Virus record (IMG/VR): IMGVR_UViG_3300049215_000519
Coordinates: 64,001-85,185 of that record
From: a virus
Length of the DNA stretch: 21,185 nucleotides
Strand: one strand, 5' to 3'
The position numbers and the translations under genes were made by a program. The stretch's first letter is position 1; the number at the start of each line of letters is the position of its first letter. Below, one piece after another: positions 1 through 6,051 of this stretch. The notes under the pieces were generated by a model. It saw only the letters and a list, made by a program, of their open reading frames with translations. It did not search any database and was not told where the DNA came from.

Positions 1-11
1 CGCAGCAGGAC

Positions 12-413
12 GTGATGAACGTCGCGATGGACTTCACGCAGGGTCCGTACCTGTTCCAGCAGGGCCAGATGCCCGCGACTGGCATGGGCGTTGCCGGTCT
101 CGGCCGCGCGCCGCTGCAGCTCATGGGAGTCTGGCCGCCGTCGTCGTGGGGTTGGCTCACCAACCTCAAGATGAGGTTCGCCGCGTGGAAGGCGCAGCGC
201 GCTGCTGCGAAGGCGGCTGGTATGGCTGGCCTCATGGGGCTCATCCCGTACGGCCCGGCGATGTGGGCTGGCCCGCAGGTCGTGTCGTCGCCCGCGCAGC
301 GCATGTCGATGCTCACGCAGATGGCGCAGAAGGACATGTCGTCCGAGTTCGCCGACCGCAACACGAACGCCGTCATGATGCGGTGGGCCTACCTCCGCTC
401 GCCGACGAGGTAA
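12..413 (+). CDS. Met/Ala-rich hypothetical virion-region protein
   Basis: I do not recognise this protein. It is about 133 residues, unusually rich in Met, Ala and Gly, with a basic Ala-rich helix near residues 55-70 (FAAWKAQRAAAKAAG) followed by a hydrophobic stretch around 70-90 that could lie in or on a membrane. The frame is open to the left edge of the window, so the gene may start upstream. GTG at 12 and ATG at 15 are the first visible starts, with only a weak AGGA just before them. It shares a recurring Leu-Met-Gly pattern with the membrane protein encoded at 621-1271. Its position ahead of a small basic protein, a membrane protein and a capsid candidate suggests a virion component, but that is context only. 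Confidence 0.6.
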   Translation: MMNVAMDFTQGPYLFQQGQMPATGMGVAGLGRAPLQLMGVWPPSSWGWLTNLKMRFAAWKAQRAAAKAAGMAGLMGLIPYGPAMWAGPQVVSSPAQRMSMLTQMAQKDMSSEFADRNTNAVMMRWAYLRSPTR

Positions 414-416
414 TCC

Positions 417-590
417 ATGGCGTACGCGATGACACTTTCCGGCGCAGGGCTTGGTCGAGAGGCCAAGTGCAAGTGCGTCTACAATCCGCGGACCAAGAAG
501 ACCGTGGCGCTCTGCTTCGTCGGCAAGAGCAAGAAGAATCGATCCGGCTGGCAGTTTCAGAAAGGCGGAAGCCAGCTCTGCCGTAGATAA
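417..590 (+). CDS. small basic Cys-containing protein (57 aa)
   Basis: This short gene begins with ATG three bases after the stop codon of the preceding gene and ends in TAA. The product is 57 residues and strongly basic. It contains a CKC motif near residue 18 followed by basic turns (NPRTKKT, GKSKKNRSGW) and ends QLCRR. Four Cys (two in CKC, one in ALCF, one in QLCRR) could bind a metal or form disulfides. I do not recognise a family. Size, charge and the position inside the structural block would suit a DNA- or membrane-associated minor virion protein, which is inference. It resembles in character, though not clearly in sequence, the 48-aa basic protein encoded at 16397-16543. Confidence 0.65.
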   Translation: MAYAMTLSGAGLGREAKCKCVYNPRTKKTVALCFVGKSKKNRSGWQFQKGGSQLCRR

Positions 591-620
591 CTGCCAACCC
601 ACTTCACAAGGAGATCAGTC

Positions 621-1271
621 ATGGCTCGCAAGTACAAGATGCTCGGTAACGTCGACCTGCTCGGACTCAACGAGTACGGCAAGAACCCCGGCCTCAGCCC
701 GATCTGGGGCGCTGTGATCGGCGGTGGCGTCGCCGGTGTCACCTCGATGGCCGTCGGTCACGCGATGACTGGATCGGCGCAGACCAACCGCGACCTCTTT
801 GGTCTCGGTGCCGGTCTCGCGGTGTCGGGCATCATGTACGCCATGCCGTCTACGCGGCACGCCTCGATCGGCGCGGCCGTGGGCGCGGTCCTCGCGGCCG
901 GCCTCTCGTACCTCGAGCGGACCCTGATGGGCACCGTTCAGCTGCCCGCGGCGACCGCGGCGGTTGCCTCGCAGGTGGCCGCGGCTGCCTCTGGCACGCC
1001 TGGTATGGGCATCGCGACCACGCGTGCGCTCAACGGTCTTGGGATCTCGACCACGCGCGCGCTCAACGGCCTCGGCATCGCCACGACCGCCGCGCGCGTC
1101 GCGCCGGTCGGCACTATCCCGGGCGTCGCAGGTCTTCGGCTCGGCAACGGCCAGCCGCCGATCAACCTGATGGGTCGGCAGACTGCCGGCTCCGCGCAGG
1201 TTCGCCTGATGGGTGGTCCGCAGACCCACGGCATCGCCGGTCATTGGGGAGCGACCCACTTCCAACGCTAG
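621..1271 (+). CDS. multi-span membrane protein, putative virion membrane protein
   Basis: The product is 216 residues. A short basic N-terminus is followed by three Gly/Ala-rich hydrophobic segments at about residues 28-50, 58-76 and 82-104, giving a probable three-span membrane protein. The second half is a low-complexity Ala/Gly/Thr region holding a tandem 11-residue repeat (residues 128-160). The C-terminus has Leu-Met-Gly motifs as in the first gene of the window. A strong ribosome-binding site (AAGGAG) lies 7 bases before the ATG. The gene sits between a small basic protein and a capsid candidate in the same orientation. In membrane-containing phages such multi-span proteins are virion membrane components. 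I infer that role here and see no enzymatic motif. Confidence 0.75.
   Translation: MARKYKMLGNVDLLGLNEYGKNPGLSPIWGAVIGGGVAGVTSMAVGHAMTGSAQTNRDLFGLGAGLAVSGIMYAMPSTRHASIGAAVGAVLAAGLSYLERTLMGTVQLPAATAAVASQVAAAASGTPGMGIATTRALNGLGISTTRALNGLGIATTAARVAPVGTIPGVAGLRLGNGQPPINLMGRQTAGSAQVRLMGGPQTHGIAGHWGATHFQR
1002..1100 (+). repeat. three tandem 33-bp units inside the membrane protein gene
   Basis: Three in-frame 33-bp units encode GMGIATTRALN, GLGISTTRALN and GLGIATTAARV. The first two units differ mainly at synonymous positions, and the third has diverged at its end. The copy number could vary by slippage without breaking the reading frame. Confidence 0.8.
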
Positions 1272-1282
1272 CGCACTCGACC

Positions 1283-1296
1283 TGAGGACGTCCTCA
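1283..1296. promoter_or_regulatory. 14-bp perfect palindrome upstream of capsid candidate
   Basis: TGAGGACGTCCTCA reads identically on both strands. It starts 11 bases after the stop of the membrane protein gene and 55 bases before the ATG at 1338. There is no T-tract, so it is not an intrinsic terminator. It could be a dimeric protein-binding site or form a small RNA hairpin (5-bp stem) that stabilises or separates the downstream message. Confidence 0.4.
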
Positions 1297-1337
1297 CAAG
1301 AGTGTAAAACCGTCAATCATCACAAGGAGTTAGTATC

Positions 1338-2048
1338 ATGGCTGGAACTGTTGGCGTAGCACCTGGAAGCTACACGTTCACGCTGCCCACCGGGCAGACC
1401 ATCACGATCGAGGACTGGATCGACGACAAGCTGTACTCCACCGTGCAGCTGTCGAACGGTCAGACCTCCGCTGTCGAGGCATTCACCTCGGGCCGCGGAC
1501 AGCCGATCGCAGGCGGTGCGCGCATCCAGACGGATGTCGACACCAACCTGCCTCGCGCTGGCGACAACGGTCTGCCGCTCGCCTGGGAAGCGTTCATCTA
1601 CTCGGTGTGCATCGAGTTCGTGCGCGTCGAGCGCCCGCAGACGGGTCAGACCCAGCCCTCGTTGGCTGATGGTTCTGGCGCGTTCTCGGATCCGCCTCTC
1701 CTGCGTACGATCTTCAACGTGAACCGCGTGACCTTCGCGTACTTCTTCTACAACACGCGGCCGTACACGTACGGCACGCTGGTCGACTACCCGGCCGGCG
1801 TTGGTTTTACGCTGTTCACCACGAACGCGACGACCGAGCTGGCGAACAACGGCGTGCCGTCGCCGCGCGATCGCCAGTCGATGGTGCTGCCGATCTGGCT
1901 CCGTGAGAACATCGGGTTCCGCTTCCCGTTCGAGCCGAAGGCCCCGCTGGTCATCAGCCAGGCCGCGACCGACGGTGGTGCTGCTCTGACGTTCATGGAC
2001 GTCAAGGTCCGCGCGCAAGGTCTGATCAAGCGTTCGGCCGGCCTCTAA
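1338..2048 (+). CDS. putative major capsid protein, jelly-roll-like (236 aa)
   Basis: The product is 236 residues with alternating short hydrophobic stretches typical of a beta-sandwich, no membrane segment and no signal peptide. The last part (PIWLRENIGFRFPFEP, then TFMDVKVRAQGLI) looks like the final strands of a jelly roll. It resembles in layout the end of the 166-aa protein encoded at 3119. An excellent AAGGAG site precedes the ATG by 9 bases, and an intrinsic terminator follows the stop by about 25 bases, as expected for a highly expressed single structural gene. Two single-jelly-roll capsid proteins of unequal size are known in the P23-77/sphaerolipovirus group (VP16 and VP17). Capsid assignment here is inference from size, composition, expression signals and position. 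A minor structural protein is the alternative. Confidence 0.5.
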   Translation: MAGTVGVAPGSYTFTLPTGQTITIEDWIDDKLYSTVQLSNGQTSAVEAFTSGRGQPIAGGARIQTDVDTNLPRAGDNGLPLAWEAFIYSVCIEFVRVERPQTGQTQPSLADGSGAFSDPPLLRTIFNVNRVTFAYFFYNTRPYTYGTLVDYPAGVGFTLFTTNATTELANNGVPSPRDRQSMVLPIWLRENIGFRFPFEPKAPLVISQAATDGGAALTFMDVKVRAQGLIKRSAGL

Positions 2049-2236
2049 GCCGTCTGACCGCTCGGCCGTTCCAGCCCCCGCTCGTCGGGGGCTTTTGTTT
2101 TTCGGGGCGCGCACGCGAGGATGCCGAGCCGAAGGCGTTCGCCGTCGTAGCAGTACACGAACTGGAAGAACGAGCCTATGATCGGTTCGTTCAGGCCCGC
2201 GTACGATGGGTCATACCTCGCTTGGTGGAATCGCAT
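2045..2236 (-). CDS. small hypothetical protein (63 aa)
   Basis: This is the last gene of the reversed three-gene cassette. It starts with ATG inside the end of the deoxyribosyltransferase-like gene (26-nt overlap), with a GGAG 10 bases upstream. It ends by overlapping the last four bases of the opposing capsid-candidate gene. The product begins MRFHQARYDPSYAGLNEPII, and its aromatic-rich central part looks protein-like, whereas the final 20 residues are encoded by the reverse complement of the terminator region and look less so. No family recognised. A truncated or decayed gene is possible. Confidence 0.4.
   Translation of the reverse strand: MRFHQARYDPSYAGLNEPIIGSFFQFVYCYDGERLRLGILACAPRKTKAPDERGLERPSGQTA
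2073..2102 (+). terminator. intrinsic terminator after capsid candidate
   Basis: A perfect 7-bp stem (AGCCCCC / GGGGGCT) with a 7-base loop is followed by TTTGTTTTT. The T-tract is only on the plus-strand side, so it serves the upstream structural transcript. The reverse-strand transcript of the neighbouring cassette lacks a T-tract here. Confidence 0.85.
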
Positions 2237-2708
2237 TCTCGAGCTGCTCCGGCTTGGCGGTGATCTGCGCGAATGCCTCTTCGTCGGTGGCGTAGTAGTC
2301 GGCGAGTGCCGAGAAGATCGAGCGCTCCTTGCCCGAGCACAGCACCCATCGCTGGCGCTCGAGGATGCCCTGAGCGAGCGCGAGCTGGCTCATCGCGGCG
2401 AGTGCGAGCGCGAAGCCCATCTCGACCCACGCTCCGATCGTTGCCGTCTCCTTGGGCAGCAGGATCCAGAACGCCTGCGCTTGCGAGACCTGGTTGAGAT
2501 CGTTGTTCGCGCGCGCGGCGCGGAACTCGCGCGGCGCACCCATCGAGTTGGGACCACCGGGCTGTTTGATGATCTCAGGCCAGTCCGAGATCACGGTCAC
2601 TCCTGCCTCGCGCAGGCGCGCCATCCACTTCTCGGCGCGCGCGACCTCTTCTGCTGAGCCAGTTGCGCCTGCCACGTAGATCGTTCTCTTCAATGCTTGC
2701 GTCTCCAT
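2211..2708 (-). CDS. nucleoside 2-deoxyribosyltransferase-like protein
   Basis: This 165-residue protein has the layout of the nucleoside 2-deoxyribosyltransferase-like fold. A strand starts near the N-terminus (RTIYVAG), a helix follows (AEKWMARLREAGVTV), then a central AFWILLP strand and a conserved turn ending GAWVEMGFALA, in which the Glu matches the usual catalytic Glu position. The family exchanges or cleaves the N-glycosidic bond of deoxynucleosides, so nucleotide salvage or modification is plausible; many phage members are uncharacterised. An AAAGGA precedes the ATG by 8 bases. The ATG overlaps the TGA of the upstream minus-strand gene by one base, so the two are probably co-transcribed. 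The cassette runs opposite to the flanking structural genes. Confidence 0.7.
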   Translation of the reverse strand: METQALKRTIYVAGATGSAEEVARAEKWMARLREAGVTVISDWPEIIKQPGGPNSMGAPREFRAARANNDLNQVSQAQAFWILLPKETATIGAWVEMGFALALAAMSQLALAQGILERQRWVLCSGKERSIFSALADYYATDEEAFAQITAKPEQLENAIPPSEV

Positions 2709-3049
2709 CAGTTTTTTCCTTTGGCATCCTCGGCGAGGACGACGTGTCCCCAGAAGGCGACCCCGATGGTCATCGGGATCGATTCAGACTTGACGTTGAA
2801 CACCCGGGCCAGGTACCCGAGTACATCAGACCAACTCGCAGATTTGTCGTCGACGCTCATCTCCTGCACGAAGCAGTCGACCAGCTCGGCAAGTGCTACT
2901 TGGCCAATGTAGGTCTCGAGCTGCTTGTCCGCGTCGATGCGAGGGAACGTCTCGGTCCAGCCCGACGCTCCGACGGTGAGATAGTGCTTGGCCCCGACCG
3001 TCGGCCGCGCGAAGTACACCTTTCGCGTGATCCTGATCTTAGAAGCCAT
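2708..3049 (-). CDS. hypothetical protein (113 aa), first gene of reversed cassette
   Basis: I do not recognise this soluble protein. It starts MASKIRITRKVYFARPTVGA, has mixed alpha/beta composition, one Cys and no membrane segment, and ends in AEDAKGKN. It is the first gene of a three-gene minus-strand unit and overlaps the following deoxyribosyltransferase-like gene by one base (TGATG). It is divergent from the 166-aa structural candidate at 3119, with a 69-bp gap that must hold both promoters. I see no convincing Shine-Dalgarno for it. TAACCT (minus strand, 3082-3077) is a possible -10 with a 27-nt leader. Function unknown. Cotranscription with a nucleotide enzyme hints at metabolism rather than virion structure. 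Confidence 0.65.
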   Translation of the reverse strand: MASKIRITRKVYFARPTVGAKHYLTVGASGWTETFPRIDADKQLETYIGQVALAELVDCFVQEMSVDDKSASWSDVLGYLARVFNVKSESIPMTIGVAFWGHVVLAEDAKGKN

Positions 3050-3118
3050 TTGCCGGGCCTGGCTGTGTAGGTGTAAGGTTAGCCATCGCCATCAAGTTCA
3101 AACGGCGAGGAGTACAAC

Positions 3119-3619
3119 ATGGGCAGGCTTCCAGCGACCTTCGCAGGTCGGATCATCACGGCGCGTCAACCTTGGATCATGGCGGGCGAGGTGGAGCTGA
3201 CCACCGGCCAGACCGGCGTCCAGTTCCCTGACGCGACGTTCATCAACAACACCGACCGGCCGTTCGAGATCCATCGCATGATCCCGTTCGTCGTCGCCGA
3301 AGACGTCAACCTCGTGGCGCTCTCGACGCAGCCCGATCAAGACTTGCTCTCCGCCCTGATCCGCACGCGGATCGCGGATCTGGGCAAGACCCAGCAGCTG
3401 ACGAAGTCTTCGACGCTTCTGCGGCTCATGGTGAAGGGCAACTCCGAACGGACATGGGAATGGGCGGACCCGTACTACCTGGCGAAGGGAGAGCAGCTGC
3501 AGGTCATCAACGATGCGCTGACGTTCCCGTCAGGAATCTCGGGGCTCGTCGATCTCAAGGTCTGCATGGCCTTCCAGGGGTTCTTTGTGACGATTGGCCC
3601 TCCTTCTGAGTCCCGCTAA
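3119..3619 (+). CDS. putative small jelly-roll capsid protein (166 aa)
   Basis: The product is 166 residues, beta-rich, without membrane segments. A central stretch (TFINNTDRPFEIHRMIPF) and the C-terminal GLVDLKVCMAFQGFFV suggest paired antiparallel strands. The end resembles that of the 236-aa protein encoded at 1338 (MDVKVRAQGLI), which suggests a common fold or ancestry. The lengths recall the small and large single-jelly-roll capsid proteins of P23-77-like phages, but I recognise no diagnostic residue. A strong site (GAGGAG) lies 7 bases before the ATG, and TAAGGT at 3074-3079 is a possible -10. It opens a rightward run of structural candidates. Alternatives are a minor capsid or spike-base protein. 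Confidence 0.5.
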   Translation: MGRLPATFAGRIITARQPWIMAGEVELTTGQTGVQFPDATFINNTDRPFEIHRMIPFVVAEDVNLVALSTQPDQDLLSALIRTRIADLGKTQQLTKSSTLLRLMVKGNSERTWEWADPYYLAKGEQLQVINDALTFPSGISGLVDLKVCMAFQGFFVTIGPPSESR

Positions 3620-3642
3620 CTCTACAGGGGAGGTCTGACATC

Positions 3643-3966
3643 GTGCGTCCATCCGTCGTCCAGTCCATGTCGGTTCCGCTCATCGGCTCGAAGAAGAACT
3701 CGCGTCTCTTCCAAGCCGGTGACAAACCCATGCGCGTGATGGTCCGCAACGTCGGCGGCAACCTGGTGTACATCGCGCACGATGCCAACGACGTGTCGCA
3801 GGTCAACTCGACGGGTGGCGTGTACCAGCTACCACCCGGCTCGTCTGATGTCTTCGTGATCGCTCCTTGGCAGTCGCTGTTCGCAGCGGCCAACGGTGGT
3901 TCTGGCTCGGTCTCGATTGCGGCCTCCGAGGCGATCCCGGTTGGCAAGCAATACTTGGAGTCCTAA
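3643..3966 (+). CDS. putative minor structural protein (107 aa)
   Basis: The product is 107 residues and beta-rich, with no signal or membrane segment. GTG was chosen as start because GGGGAGG lies about 9 bases upstream and the next in-frame ATG has no such site. Its middle (VRNVGGNLVYIAHDANDV, then QLPPGSSDVFVIAPWQSLF) looks like a small beta-sandwich with PPG and APWQ turns, as in receptor-binding or capsid-decoration domains. It lies 23 bases after the 166-aa structural candidate and 2 bases before the next gene, so the three are probably one operon. Function is inferred from context only. Confidence 0.55.
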   Translation: MRPSVVQSMSVPLIGSKKNSRLFQAGDKPMRVMVRNVGGNLVYIAHDANDVSQVNSTGGVYQLPPGSSDVFVIAPWQSLFAAANGGSGSVSIAASEAIPVGKQYLES

Positions 3967-3968
3967 CC

Positions 3969-4898
3969 ATGGCCCAGCTCAACGTACCTTCGTTCACGAT
4001 CGACGAGGCGCTGCAGCGCGGCTATGACATCTGGGAGTTGTTCTTCAAGGATTGGGGATTCAGCTCCGACAATCTGCAGTGGCCACCCGTCAACACGGCG
4101 AGCATCAATCCTTCGCTTGCGGGCGTCTCCATCGGGCCGAAGTCGACGGTCGATCGGGTCTGGGTGTCCTACAACCTGCAGAAGCTCTCGCCCGACATCC
4201 CGATCGATTCGGGCATCGTCTTGACCAACCGCCTGCGCGAGGTCTCGGTGGATTCGCCGCTCATCTTCACGCAACCCTCGAATGAGGGCAAAGCCAGCAC
4301 GGTGACGGATCCCGTGATCACGATGAACAAGTTCGGGTCGCTGTACGTGTACTCGCACGACAACGATCAGGGCCTCTTTCCGAACACGCATCCTCCAGTC
4401 TATCTGCCGATCGTCAACTCGACGGTCTATGGAGATTTCTCCGACGTCAACGGCGTGTCTCGATCGCTGGGCGAGGCGGCTACGTTCGTTGGCCCGTACC
4501 TGCACCTCATTTGCTACCTCAAGTCCCCCAACATCATCCCTCCGCTCAAGCGCGCGCCGCTGACGGCTGGTGCTCTGACGCAGGTCAACGGTGGAGGCGA
4601 GCACGCCATCGCGCAGATCGCTACATTCGGTCGACGCACCATCCACATTTGCCTGATCGCGGATCAGCCGACTAGCTTCCGCATCGGTGCGCTGCGAGTC
4701 TCGAGTGATGGCAGCCTCTACAGTGGGTACACGACGCAGGAAGAGCCTGTCGACTCGGCGCTGAACGTCGCAGCGAATACGCCGGTCGTGCTCACGCCCT
4801 GCAGCCAGACGGAGGTCAAGGCGGACTACCTCAACATCTACGCGACGCTCACCCAGCCCAACACGAACATCAAGTGGTCTCTGACCGCTTACGACTGA
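3969..4898 (+). CDS. putative structural/vertex or spike-base protein (309 aa)
   Basis: The protein has 309 residues, is mostly beta, and has no membrane span or signal peptide. It starts MAQLNVPSFTIDEALQRGYD. ATG at 3969 is preferred over in-frame upstream starts because TTGGAG lies 8 bases before it and the upstream region already codes for the previous gene. An aromatic segment near residues 20-40 (DIWELFFKDWGF) may be an interaction helix. No catalytic motif is seen. It sits directly between small capsid-like proteins and the repeat/beta-helix adhesins, so it may connect capsid vertices to fibres. That is inference from gene order. The next gene begins 4 bases after its stop. Confidence 0.55.
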   Translation: MAQLNVPSFTIDEALQRGYDIWELFFKDWGFSSDNLQWPPVNTASINPSLAGVSIGPKSTVDRVWVSYNLQKLSPDIPIDSGIVLTNRLREVSVDSPLIFTQPSNEGKASTVTDPVITMNKFGSLYVYSHDNDQGLFPNTHPPVYLPIVNSTVYGDFSDVNGVSRSLGEAATFVGPYLHLICYLKSPNIIPPLKRAPLTAGALTQVNGGGEHAIAQIATFGRRTIHICLIADQPTSFRIGALRVSSDGSLYSGYTTQEEPVDSALNVAANTPVVLTPCSQTEVKADYLNIYATLTQPNTNIKWSLTAYD

Positions 4899-4902
4899 AA
4901 CC

Positions 4903-6051
4903 ATGCAAGGCACAAACGACGCAGGGCAGTGTGGCGGAGCGGTTCTCGCGATCTCCGCGTCGGCTTCGTCTGTCTCGAGCGGGACTGTCGTCTTCTCGAA
5001 CTCGAACAACGTCTCGTTCGGGATGTCGGGATCAACGGTCACAGCCTCCGCCGTTTTCTCCCAGACGGTTGAGCCAGCCGCTGCAATCGCCGCCGGTACG
5101 CAGACGGCTACCAGTGGGACAGTGGTGTTTGCCAACTCGAACAGCATCACGTTTGGGATGTTGGGCTCGAGTCAGGTCACCGCTAGCTTCAGCGCAACCC
5201 AGTCAACTGCGCCGAGTGCGATCAGTGCGGCTGGCTCGTCAGCTAGTTCCGGGACCGTCGTCTTCTCGAACTCGAACAATGTCTCGTTCGGGATGAACGG
5301 TAACACCATCACCGCGACGGCGTCCGCCTCGCAGTCGACTGCACCAAGTGCGATCGCTGCCGGCACGCAGACGGCAACCTCAGGAACCGTCGTCTTCTCG
5401 AACTCGAACAACTTCACGTTCGGGATGAGCGGTAGCTCACGAGTCACGGTGAGCTATGCGCCCTCTGTCAACTATCTCGAGCTTGGAACGCTGGCCGCGC
5501 TGGGGAACGCCGTCGTCAATAGTGGATCGTCGAATGTCAGCCTGTTCAGGGCTCAGTTCCCGGTCAACATCACGGCTACGAGATTGGATCTGATCGGCAA
5601 CCTGACAGTGGCCGGATCTACTCAGGGTACGTACACGTTCGCAGTTGGCATCTACACCTTTTCGGGTTCGACGGCCTCCCTAGCTAGCACTGGATCGGTG
5701 TCTGTCTCGTTCACGACGGGCGCTGGTGGGGCGGCTTCCGTCTATGGCGGTCAAAGTGCAATTCAGTATCGAACCATCCCGCTAGGGGGTACGTGGAATA
5801 TTTCTTCCGGCCCGTACATGATGGCGATGTTGATCTCTCAAGACAACCCGGCTGGTACAACCGGCGGTTGGTCGTTCTTTGGGGCCGCGAGTATCAACAT
5901 GGGTCGCGCTACTAACGGAACCGATGTGTTTGGACATGGCATGTTGGGCACCGCCTCATCAACAGTTCCAAACTCGTTCCAGGTTTCGGATAACGCCCTT
6001 GTAGGGAGCAACAACTTTCATGTGCTCTACATGAGATTTCTTGGAACCTGA
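4903..6051 (+). CDS. repeat-containing fibre/adhesin protein (382 aa)
   Basis: Residues 16-185 hold four copies of a roughly 35-residue Ser/Thr/Asn-rich unit with core GTVVFSNSNNVSFGM-GSTVTAS, expected to form short beta repeats. Residues 190-382 are a different beta-rich domain ending FHVLYMRFLGT, probably the distal binding head. No signal peptide or catalytic motif is visible. The start is four bases after the preceding stop and has no clear Shine-Dalgarno, suggesting translational coupling. The TGA overlaps the ATG of the beta-helix gene by one base. The same repeat occurs in the protein encoded at 8994, so the three adjacent proteins probably belong to one adhesion apparatus. Exact role and receptor are unknown. 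Confidence 0.7.
   Translation: MQGTNDAGQCGGAVLAISASASSVSSGTVVFSNSNNVSFGMSGSTVTASAVFSQTVEPAAAIAAGTQTATSGTVVFANSNSITFGMLGSSQVTASFSATQSTAPSAISAAGSSASSGTVVFSNSNNVSFGMNGNTITATASASQSTAPSAIAAGTQTATSGTVVFSNSNNFTFGMSGSSRVTVSYAPSVNYLELGTLAALGNAVVNSGSSNVSLFRAQFPVNITATRLDLIGNLTVAGSTQGTYTFAVGIYTFSGSTASLASTGSVSVSFTTGAGGAASVYGGQSAIQYRTIPLGGTWNISSGPYMMAMLISQDNPAGTTGGWSFFGAASINMGRATNGTDVFGHGMLGTASSTVPNSFQVSDNALVGSNNFHVLYMRFLGT
4948..5457 (+). repeat. four SNSN-type repeats, set A
   Basis: Four in-frame units of roughly 105-135 bp encode the GTVVFSNSN...FGM...TAS motif. Parts are nearly identical at DNA level: the block encoding VVFSNSNNVSFGM starting at 4987 recurs with one difference near 5265 and again, more diverged, near 5389. 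A second shared block encodes AGTQTA near 5095 and 5362. The same blocks recur in set B at 9324-9803. Confidence 0.85.

Noticed and set aside
2073-2102. The hairpin as a bidirectional terminator
   Set aside because: On the minus strand the stem is not followed by a T-tract, so only the rightward direction is supported.
3963-5150. Long minus-strand open frame of 395 codons
   Set aside because: It lies antisense to two good plus-strand genes, is rich in Arg/Asp/Val as expected for a mirror of G+C-rich codons, and has no start signal.
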